Shown here: piece after piece, positions 1-4,791 of the stretch
How positions within the stretch are numbered: position 1 is the stretch's first letter
Layout of the letters: every line of letters starts with the position of its first letter
Origin: Candidatus Hermodarchaeota archaeon
GTDB taxonomy: Archaea; Asgardarchaeota; Hermodarchaeia; Hermodarchaeales; Hermodarchaeaceae
DNA: 5,035 nt
Direction: 5' to 3'
NCBI GenBank assembly: GCA_016840185.1
Contig: JAEOSV010000230.1
Span: forward strand, 1 to 5,035
Notes under the pieces: generated by a model
Seen by the model: the letters and a program-made list of their open reading frames with translations, nothing else
Database searches by the model: none
What the model was told of the DNA's origin: nothing
Position numbers and translations under genes: made by a program

Positions 1-171
1 GACGGAAAAGCCGCTTTTCAAGAAGTTCCACACATCCACATTCACGTCATTCCTCGATTCGAAGGTGATGGATTACGTGTACAAGCTGGTCCCGAATATG
101 GAACAACACCACCAACCGAGGAAATGCAACAACAAGCCAAAAAAATCCGGAAAGCCCTCAAAGAACTCTAG
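1..171 (+). CDS. HIT-family protein, C-terminal part (5' end outside window)
   Basis: Reading frame 1 is open from the window edge to a TAG at 169-171 and gives 56 residues. Residues 7-19 read QEVPHIHIHVIPR, which contains the histidine triad H-x-H-x-H-x-x (H11, H13, H15). In this family the middle histidine (H13 here) is the nucleophile that attacks the alpha-phosphate of a nucleotide substrate. The preceding Gln and the following IPR-F-E-GDG stretch resemble the bacterial/archaeal Hint-Hit branch that hydrolyses nucleoside phosphoramidates or dinucleotides in the cytoplasm. The tail is a charged, Lys/Gln-rich helix (about residues 39-56), the usual end of these roughly 130-150 residue proteins. 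The start and the N-terminal half are missing, so the exact subfamily and substrate cannot be set. The next gene follows on the same strand after 81 bases. Family call is firm. Confidence 0.9.
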   Translation, partial: DGKAAFQEVPHIHIHVIPRFEGDGLRVQAGPEYGTTPPTEEMQQQAKKIRKALKEL

Positions 172-237
172 CCCGAAACACTGCCTTGAAACGAAGCCTC
201 AAATACCTGAACTACGGGTGTATCACCTACGCGAAAA

Positions 238-242
238 GAGGT
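238..242 (+). promoter_or_regulatory. Shine-Dalgarno-like site for the surface propeller gene
   Basis: GAGGT lies ten bases before the ATG at 253 and supports that start. No convincing TATA box is visible in the 81-base gap upstream. A weak A/T patch (CAAATAC, about 199-206) is the only candidate, so read-through from the HIT gene is possible. Confidence 0.5.
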
Positions 243-252
243 CCTGGTATCG

Positions 253-1851
253 ATGAAGCAACGCGGAACCATCTTCCTCATTTTCTCCCTCCTTATGGTA
301 GGGGCGGTAGCTTCAGCATATTTCACAGCCCAGCCCCCGGTTTACATCCAAGCTCAAACGTTAGCCCTCGGTGACCCGTGGAGCACTCTTTGGATGCGAC
401 CTCAAAATGACGCCTTCTCTGCAGCTGCTTTTACGACAGGTGCAGTATTCGTGGCAGGAACCACAATCAACCTCGCAGATATCGTGAACGAAAACATTCT
501 CCTAATCAAATATACGACGGAAGGAGAAGCACTCTGGAACCAGACATGGGCTTCACCCTTTGATGAGGCAGCCTATGCCCTCACAACATCTGCCGATGCA
601 TTATACCTTGCTGGAAAAACCACAACAGGACCCTATGGAACCAATGGGCTCCTTGTAAAATTGGACATGAATGGAAATCATCTCTGGAATATTTCATTTG
701 GTAATTTCCCCGCAGAATGGTTTACCAGTGTAGCCGTTGGAACCGATGGTATCTACGTAGGTGGCATATTGCAAAGATCTACACCCAATGATGCTGATGC
801 CCTCATCGCAAAATTTGATTTCGATGGAACTGAGCTATGGTCGGAAACCTGGGATAAAGCAGCGGTTGATCGTGGATATGGAATCGCAGTTGGTTCCGAT
901 GGCGTTTATCTGGTGGGTGATTTCGGAGAATTGTGGGATGGTTCAACCAACAATGCATTCCTTACCAAATACTCACTTACCGGAATTGAAGTATGGAATG
1001 CCACTTGGGGCGCGACTCAACGTGAGCTCGCCCGTGCAGTCACCGTATGCAATGAAAGTGTCTACGTCACAGGATCCACACAGTCATTTAGTTCCAGCAC
1101 AACAGGTGAACTCTTTTTGCGCAAATATAACAGCACCAACACCCTACTATGGGAAGAAATCGAAAATACCGGGCAAAACCATGAAGGTATTGGCGTATTT
1201 GCCTCCGAGGACATCGTATTCGTGGGCAGTGAATACGAAGATCCGATCGCAGGATACCGAGTTAACCTGCTCAACTACAACACAACCGGTGAACTGAATT
1301 GGGAAACCCCTTGGGGAGGCGCAGGAAATTGTCAGCCCTTCGGATTTACCAACGGGGCGAACAGTCATTATTTGGCAGGAACTACAAGCGATTGGCTCTC
1401 CGAATCAACCAATGGATTCCTCGTGAAACTCGGATTTGATGGTGAAACCAGTCCTGGACCAATCGAGTTATTGGAACCCAACTTCTTGAATCCCTACGGA
1501 ACACTCATTCTTTCATGGACTCAAGCCTTCGACGCCGACGGCACCATAGACGTCTATGAACTCCAAATGGATACCACGCCGCTTTTTGATATCCCTGATC
1601 GAACCTGGAATGTCAACGCCACAAGTCTCCTTCTCTCAAATCATCCCGTCGGAACCTACTACTTCCGGGTTCGTGCCCGTGATAACTCCAATCTCTTTGG
1701 ACCGTGGAGCAATATCATCATTGTTAATGTTGCCTTGATACCACCAACGTTGTTTAATCCATGGTTGGCCCCACTGGTTTTAATCATGGGTAGCCTAATT
1801 CTGATTGCATTGATACTTTGTGTATTCATACGGCGATGGCGTGTCCAGTAA
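253..1851 (+). CDS. Secreted, membrane-anchored seven-bladed beta-propeller protein with FN3-like domain
   Basis: The 532-residue product begins with a Sec-type signal peptide: a basic MKQR start, a hydrophobic core at about residues 7-20, and a probable cut after the A-S-A at 20-22. Residues 51-398 hold seven repeats of about 50 residues. Each carries a 'D-G-V-Y-V-x-G-x-T' strand, then 'L-x-K-Y-x-x-x-G-x-x-L-W-N-x-T-W', like SBBP/PQQ-type propeller blades. Residues 41-50 (DPWSTLWMRP) look like the spare last strand that closes the ring. Residues about 402-493 resemble a fibronectin type III domain (I-L-S-W start, Y-Y-F-R-V-R-A-R-D near the end). Residues about 502-526 form a transmembrane helix followed by a basic RRWR tail, giving an outside-facing protein with a short cytoplasmic end. 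Seven N-x-S/T sequons fit an archaeal surface glycoprotein. No catalytic site is recognisable. The likely role is binding or adhesion at the cell surface, and its ligand is unknown. Proteins built this way are frequent in Asgard archaea (family knowledge). Confidence 0.85.
   Translation: MKQRGTIFLIFSLLMVGAVASAYFTAQPPVYIQAQTLALGDPWSTLWMRPQNDAFSAAAFTTGAVFVAGTTINLADIVNENILLIKYTTEGEALWNQTWASPFDEAAYALTTSADALYLAGKTTTGPYGTNGLLVKLDMNGNHLWNISFGNFPAEWFTSVAVGTDGIYVGGILQRSTPNDADALIAKFDFDGTELWSETWDKAAVDRGYGIAVGSDGVYLVGDFGELWDGSTNNAFLTKYSLTGIEVWNATWGATQRELARAVTVCNESVYVTGSTQSFSSSTTGELFLRKYNSTNTLLWEEIENTGQNHEGIGVFASEDIVFVGSEYEDPIAGYRVNLLNYNTTGELNWETPWGGAGNCQPFGFTNGANSHYLAGTTSDWLSESTNGFLVKLGFDGETSPGPIELLEPNFLNPYGTLILSWTQAFDADGTIDVYELQMDTTPLFDIPDRTWNVNATSLLLSNHPVGTYYFRVRARDNSNLFGPWSNIIIVNVALIPPTLFNPWLAPLVLIMGSLILIALILCVFIRRWRVQ
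403..1446 (+). repeat. Seven degenerate in-gene repeats encoding propeller blades
   Basis: The approximate blades are residues 51-100, 101-150, 151-200, 201-252, 253-303, 304-354 and 355-398. The spacing is very regular (50, 50, 50, 52, 51, 51), with the last blade short by one strand. The repeat is clear at protein level from the recurring Trp pair (L-W-N-x-T-W) and Gly-rich turns. The DNA copies have diverged, so it is an old internal duplication rather than a recent tandem expansion. Confidence 0.75.
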
Positions 1852-1922
1852 TACATCAACACTAGCCAAATTGGCTCGTGCGATTATCTTCTGCATTTTA
1901 TGCGGCTCAACTAGGAATGGAA

Positions 1923-2291
1923 CTACTTTGCATCGGGGTCGCCTTGCATCATCCCGAACACATTACCTTCCGTGTCCTTCGCGTAAGCTGCCCAGCCAAC
2001 ACCAGGAACGGCCATTTTCGGGCGTAGAATCGAACCACCAGCGTTTGTTATCTTCTCAAGAGTATCATCAATATTGGACGTGCTTACGATGTTAATGATG
2101 GGTTGTGGCGCATCCGATCGATGTTGCAAAGCACCATCAATTCCGGGTGTCCCTTCTTCACCTGTAACAGCCATCCAGTAATCCATGGGACCATCCCATT
2201 TCGTGATTTTCCAGCCAAACACCGTTTGATAGAATTTGATTGCCCGTTCAGGGTTGTCGACAGCAATTTCGAAATGAACTACTCGCGTCAT
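1923..2291 (-). CDS. VOC-superfamily (glyoxalase/dioxygenase-like) protein
   Basis: This 122-residue protein has the length of one VOC unit made of two beta-alpha-beta-beta-beta modules. The first module opens with VVHFEIAVDNPERAIKFYQ and continues to VFGW (residues 4-27), a standard VOC signature. The second has the helix IDDTLEKITNAGG (74-86) and ends with the W-A-A-Y-A-K-D-T-E-G-N-V-F-G strand (100-113). Members include glyoxalase I, ring-cleaving dioxygenases and antibiotic-binding proteins. H6 sits where a metal ligand is common, but the usual acidic ligand in the last strand is replaced by Gln (Q116), so metal use and activity are uncertain. It is soluble and cytoplasmic, with no signal. 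It is the last gene of the minus-strand cluster, 43 bases after the preceding stop. AAGG at 2299-2302 lies seven bases before the ATG. Substrate cannot be named. Confidence 0.87.
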   Translation of the reverse strand: MTRVVHFEIAVDNPERAIKFYQTVFGWKITKWDGPMDYWMAVTGEEGTPGIDGALQHRSDAPQPIINIVSTSNIDDTLEKITNAGGSILRPKMAVPGVGWAAYAKDTEGNVFGMMQGDPDAK

Positions 2292-2314
2292 AAACTAGCC
2301 TTAGTTGTTTTGTC

Positions 2315-2322
2315 AAATAAAT
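2315..2322 (-). promoter_or_regulatory. Possible internal TATA-like element before the VOC gene
   Basis: On the minus strand this reads ATTTATTT, in the 43-base gap before the VOC gene, the widest gap in the cluster. Its centre is about 27 bases before the ATG, so a transcript begun from it would be nearly leaderless and would lose the AAGG ribosome site. It may instead be ordinary A/T-rich spacer. Confidence 0.22.
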
Positions 2323-2334
2323 GACATTCATTTC

Positions 2335-2751
2335 TCAGAGCATGTCCTCAACTTTTGGTGTTTTGAGATAGAGGTATAATCCGACTATCAAAACCAGAAC
2401 AACAATTCCCAATTTGAGACCATTCATCACCAAGAGGGCTTCGTTGAAAAGAAATCTCGTCGGAATCTGTAGGAAGTATTCAAAAGCCCGATAGGCATGC
2501 GTAATGATGGTAATGACTAGTAGCAGATAGATTAATATCGATTTTTCAGGGTCAGAGCGGCGGAGGACAATTCTAAGTATTCCCGCCGCGACTAGAATGT
2601 CAAGGATTAGGAAGAGAATATTGACGGGAATAGCCCAGGGGTTCCCTGGGTTCAAAATCACCATTCCAATGAAGAGGGTAGCACCTTCCAAGAGCAGGAT
2701 GAGCGCAAGAATAAGGCTGGTCCATCGAATCAACTTGGATAAATGCGTCAT
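2335..2751 (-). CDS. Four-helix integral membrane protein of unknown function
   Basis: The 138-residue product is almost entirely hydrophobic. Four membrane helices are apparent at about residues 8-30, 41-63, 70-88 and 105-129. Short charged segments separate helices 2 and 3 (R-R-S-D-P-E-K, 64-70) and close the protein (K-T-P-K-V-E-D, 130-136). Polar residues within or next to the helices are E22, H85, R88, E91, E104 and N110. The cluster around H85-E91 (H-A-Y-R-A-F-E) is the most likely functional spot. I do not recognise the family; it could be a small DoxX-like or uncharacterised archaeal membrane protein, but no diagnostic motif supports that. The start is well supported by a full GGAGG six bases upstream. 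It lies 14 bases after the methyltransferase-like gene, so the two are almost certainly co-transcribed. Confidence 0.82.
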   Translation of the reverse strand: MTHLSKLIRWTSLILALILLLEGATLFIGMVILNPGNPWAIPVNILFLILDILVAAGILRIVLRRSDPEKSILIYLLLVITIITHAYRAFEYFLQIPTRFLFNEALLVMNGLKLGIVVLVLIVGLYLYLKTPKVEDML

Positions 2752-2757
2752 GTGGTT

Positions 2758-2762
2758 CCTCC
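2758..2762 (-). promoter_or_regulatory. Strong Shine-Dalgarno site for the four-helix membrane protein
   Basis: The minus strand reads GGAGG, six bases before the ATG at 2751. It is the best ribosome site in the window and lies in the 14-base gap after the upstream stop. It fixes the start and supports translation from a shared transcript. Confidence 0.75.
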
Positions 2763-2765
2763 AGT

Positions 2766-3317
2766 TTATTTCGTGGAAATCGTCCGTTTTCCACGTGGGA
2801 TAATGAAAGGCACGGTCTCACGGTATACCCCATACGTGTCACCGAATCGTCGGAGCAACTCAACTTCCTCATAGCCCAGCAAAGCAAGCTGTAACGGTGT
2901 GTACAGGATTGCCACAATGAGTAAAGGCACAAAATCGAACATCAACGCTAATGCCGGTGTCGCAAGGATGAAGCCAAGGATTTGGGGGTGACGACAATAG
3001 GAGTATGCGCCGCCTGTTACAAGGGTGGAGGTTCGACGGCTAATGCCTATCTCACCACCCTGCGCCCGATCTCGACCTAACGAGGTCACACCCCATACGA
3101 TGAACATGACCGCCAGTATGAGAAGGATCGTTCCTGCAAGGAGTTCAATGAATCGCCATGGGTGCAACAGACTAGCCCCTGGTAGTAATTGCCAGGGAAT
3201 CTGTGGAAAATACCAAGTTAAGAAGAGGGCAATCACTAGAATTACGAAATAGAGGATGTTGGGAAGAATAACGATGATTGCCTGACCCTTTGAGATTCGA
3301 CGTATTGATTGTCCCAT
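2766..3317 (-). CDS. Isoprenylcysteine carboxyl methyltransferase (ICMT)-like membrane methyltransferase
   Basis: The 183-residue product shows membrane helices at about residues 13-36, 56-79 and a split pair at about 113-147. The C-terminal half has the ICMT/phospholipid-methyltransferase core: G-A-Y-S-Y-C-R-H-P-Q-I-L-G (103-115), matching the family's G-x-Y-x-x-x-R-H-P-x-Y-x-G, then G-Y-E-E-V-E-L-L-R-R-F-G-D-T-Y-G-V-Y-R (148-166), followed by V-P-F-I-I-P (169-174). In this family R-H-P and the E-E pair help bind S-adenosylmethionine at the membrane surface. The eukaryotic enzyme methylates the prenyl-cysteine end of CaaX proteins, while prokaryotic relatives act on lipids or unknown small molecules. 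The usual Tyr after R-H-P-x is Ile here. No prenyltransferase is nearby, so the acceptor is unknown. GGAG lies nine bases before the ATG, and the gene lies 19 bases after the DUF308 gene. The family is firm and the substrate is not. Confidence 0.86.
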   Translation of the reverse strand: MGQSIRRISKGQAIIVILPNILYFVILVIALFLTWYFPQIPWQLLPGASLLHPWRFIELLAGTILLILAVMFIVWGVTSLGRDRAQGGEIGISRRTSTLVTGGAYSYCRHPQILGFILATPALALMFDFVPLLIVAILYTPLQLALLGYEEVELLRRFGDTYGVYRETVPFIIPRGKRTISTK

Positions 3318-3326
3318 TTTTTAGTT

Positions 3327-3330
3327 CTCC
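3327..3330 (-). promoter_or_regulatory. Shine-Dalgarno site for the ICMT-like gene
   Basis: The minus strand reads GGAG, nine bases before the ATG at 3317 and inside the 19-base gap after the DUF308 stop. It supports this start and coupled expression. Confidence 0.6.
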
Positions 3331-3336
3331 AAGATC

Positions 3337-3909
3337 TTAGTTTGCAATCCTGTCTAGCATAGCACGACTGCCTGTGATACCAACCATGAGTAAATAAATT
3401 CCTCCGATGAGCAATCCCGCAGCAATGATTAGAGTGAGAAGGAATTGTGCGACTGTCGGGGAAATCATGATAAAGCCCCCAAGGACAAGAACAACAGCTC
3501 CGATAATAACCGCGAACGCACGGTGCCAAGTGGTGTAGGCTGCACTAAAGATACCGGTTATGAGCATGTTCAAACCGAACGCAAGCAGAGTAATGGCTAG
3601 AATGATAACCCAGAGTAATCCTCCGAGAGGCCAATAGACGAGGGCAAGCAGCGATGTCACAACTAAAATTATTCCGAAGATGAAATTCAATACCCTTTGC
3701 CACCTGGGTTGGAATTTCTCACGATAACCTTTGAACATCCGTGAAACACCGAGTAGGAACAAGCCTACACCAAGAAGAATCACCATGAGTGCCAACCATG
3801 CCTCAGTCAGAAGATAGACTGTAGCTGAAAACGAAATGAGAATGAGTCCAATGATAATCTCAAAGATTCGGGTAAAACCACCTAACCTTTCTTCGGACAT
3901 GGAGTTCAC
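3337..3909 (-). CDS. DUF308/HdeD-like six-helix membrane protein
   Basis: The 190-residue product has six membrane helices at about residues 12-33, 37-57, 70-91, 95-118, 130-150 and 154-177. They form three similar helix hairpins, each beginning with an aromatic or basic residue and a G-x-x-L/V core and ending in L-x-x-G-x-x-x-L/I-x-x-G (for example L-L-G-V-G-L-F-L-L-G-V and L-I-G-G-I-Y-L-L-M-V-G). This three-hairpin pattern and length are typical of DUF308, the family of E. coli HdeD, an acid-resistance membrane protein whose mechanism is not settled. The first codon used here is GTG at 3907-3909, preceded by AGG five bases upstream; an ATG three codons later (3898-3900) is an equally possible start. 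It is the first gene of the minus-strand cluster. Family call is good; function is unknown. Confidence 0.82.
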   Translation of the reverse strand: MNSMSEERLGGFTRIFEIIIGLILISFSATVYLLTEAWLALMVILLGVGLFLLGVSRMFKGYREKFQPRWQRVLNFIFGIILVVTSLLALVYWPLGGLLWVIILAITLLAFGLNMLITGIFSAAYTTWHRAFAVIIGAVVLVLGGFIMISPTVAQFLLTLIIAAGLLIGGIYLLMVGITGSRAMLDRIAN

Positions 3910-3932
3910 ATCAACCTAATTTCAGTGGCCAT

Positions 3933-3942
3933 GCTAAATCAG
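3933..3942 (-). promoter_or_regulatory. Possible promoter of the four-gene minus-strand cluster
   Basis: The minus strand reads CTGATTTAGC, a TATA-like A/T block, directly after the purine-rich AAGAAAG that resembles a BRE (TFB recognition element). Its centre is about 29 bases before the GTG at 3909. Initiation about 26 bases downstream would give a leader of only a few bases, or about ten bases if the ATG at 3900 is used. It is the best candidate in the divergent region, but the TATA match is imperfect. Confidence 0.35.
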
Positions 3943-3969
3943 CTTTCTTGCCGCCTTCCTCTCGTTCTC

Positions 3970-3978
3970 CTATAAAAG
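3970..3978 (+). promoter_or_regulatory. Archaeal TATA-box-like promoter of the sirtuin gene
   Basis: CTATAAAAG is the clearest TATA box in the window. Initiation about 25 bases downstream would start near 4000 and leave a leader of about 60 bases before the ATG at 4064. The bases just upstream are pyrimidines, so there is no good BRE. A second, weaker element (CCTAAATAC, 4012-4020) sits after purine-rich AAAGGA and would give a leader of about 20 bases. Either or both may be used. Confidence 0.5.
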
Positions 3979-4049
3979 CGGACCCCTTATCCCTGAACCA
4001 CCAAAGGACAACCTAAATACATCCCTCTACACACTCCTAGCAAGCCATC

Positions 4050-4058
4050 GGAGCAGGA
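4050..4058 (+). promoter_or_regulatory. Shine-Dalgarno-like region of the sirtuin gene
   Basis: GGAG at 4050-4053 is ten bases, and AGGA at 4055-4058 five bases, before the ATG. Either supports this start, which also places the first Rossmann strand (Y-L-V-A-L-T-G-A-G) at the normal distance from the N terminus. Confidence 0.5.
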
Positions 4059-4063
4059 ACCCT

Positions 4064-4786
4064 ATGAACCCCCTTCAACACGCTGCTGACCTCATCCGAA
4101 ACGCAGAATATCTGGTCGCCCTCACTGGTGCGGGCATCTCCAAAGAATCCAAAGTTCCCACCTTTCGGGGAAAGGACGGTCTCTGGAAACAATACAATGC
4201 CATGGACCTTGCTACTCCCCACGCCTTCCAACGGAATCCCCAACTCGTCTGGGAATGGTACACATGGCGTCAAGGGCTCATCGCCAAATGCACACCCAAT
4301 CCTGCACACCACACATTGGCGGCATGGGAGAACAATGGGCGTCTTAAAACGCTCATTACCCAGAATGTAGACGGGCTCCATCGCCTAGCCGGTTCAACCA
4401 ACGTGCTTGAGGTCCACGGTGATTTGTGGGCCCTGAAATGTACCACCTGCTCCTATCGCTCACGACTAATACAACCGGCCCAGGGTATCCCCTCCTGCCC
4501 GAAATGCAACGCGAACCTCCGTCCCGATGTGGTCTGGTTTGGAGAAAGCCTTCCACCGAAAATCATGGACCAAGTATTCACTGAACTGCAGAACGCGGAC
4601 ATGATCATCGTCATTGGCACATCTGCCATGGTGCAACCAGCCGCCTCGTTTCCCCTCCTCGTAAAACAACATGGAGGGCACATCCTTGAAGTCAACATTG
4701 AAAAAACACCACTAACACCCTCAGTCGATGTCCATCTCACTGGGAAAGCTGGAGAACTCCTCCCCCAACTCGACACACTACTTTGA
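4064..4786 (+). CDS. Sir2-family NAD+-dependent protein deacylase (class III-like sirtuin)
   Basis: The 240-residue product is a full-length compact prokaryotic sirtuin. It removes acyl groups from lysines using NAD+, giving nicotinamide and O-acyl-ADP-ribose. Motifs in order: GAGIS (22-26) and P-T-F-R-G-K-D-G-L-W (32-41) bind NAD; TQNVD (99-103) lines the active site; H118 in V-H-G is the catalytic base; C126, C129, C145 and C148 form the zinc site; R-P-D-V-V-W-F-G-E (153-161) precedes the peptide-binding loop; GTS (185-187) and N211 bind the ribose/adenine. Y66 and R69 (W-Y-T-W-R) match the Tyr-x-x-Arg pair of SIRT5 and CobB that recognises acidic acyl groups such as succinyl, so desuccinylation or demalonylation is possible as well as deacetylation. 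In Sulfolobus the chromatin protein Alba is a known sirtuin target, but the target here is unknown. It is a single-gene unit with its own promoter, diverging from the membrane cluster. Confidence 0.95.
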   Translation: MNPLQHAADLIRNAEYLVALTGAGISKESKVPTFRGKDGLWKQYNAMDLATPHAFQRNPQLVWEWYTWRQGLIAKCTPNPAHHTLAAWENNGRLKTLITQNVDGLHRLAGSTNVLEVHGDLWALKCTTCSYRSRLIQPAQGIPSCPKCNANLRPDVVWFGESLPPKIMDQVFTELQNADMIIVIGTSAMVQPAASFPLLVKQHGGHILEVNIEKTPLTPSVDVHLTGKAGELLPQLDTLL

Positions 4787-4791
4787 TTTTT
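4787..4791 (+). terminator. Short oligo-T tract just after the sirtuin stop
   Basis: TTTTT begins at the base after the TGA. Archaeal RNA polymerase stops at T-rich tracts, so this may end part of the sirtuin transcripts. Five T's form a weak signal, and the tract covers the stop of the gene arriving from the other strand. Confidence 0.3.

Noticed and set aside
217..227. GGTG-TAT-CACC inverted repeat before the surface-protein gene
   Set aside because: Only four base pairs, which is common by chance, with no TATA box beside it to make it a credible operator.
65..374. Two short plus-strand reading frames of about 60 codons at 65-256 and 186-374
   Set aside because: They overlap the HIT gene end and the surface-protein signal region in other frames. 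Their translations are low in hydrophobic order and rich in K/N/P, with no motif, as expected of shadows.
761..1297. 178-codon plus-strand frame inside the propeller gene
   Set aside because: It lies wholly within the propeller gene, whose repeats, signal peptide and anchor leave no doubt about the true frame. Its own translation has no recognisable domain.
1864..1876. Inverted repeat AGCCAA-A-TTGGCT between the convergent surface-protein and VOC genes as a terminator
   Set aside because: The hairpin would be short with a tight loop and no T tract follows on either strand. It stays a weak possibility, not an annotated terminator.
1891..1905. CTGCAT-TTT-ATGCGG hairpin in the same convergent gap
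   Set aside because: Six pairs including a G-T pair and no following T-rich tract; not distinguishable from chance.
2600..2932. 110-codon minus-strand frame spanning the junction of the ICMT-like and four-helix genes
   Set aside because: It overlaps two well-supported genes with ribosome sites, and its Cys/Ser/His-rich translation has no family features.
4037..4381. 114-codon minus-strand frame antisense to the sirtuin start
   Set aside because: It runs antisense to the conserved NAD-binding region. The open frame follows from the C-rich codons of the sirtuin gene.
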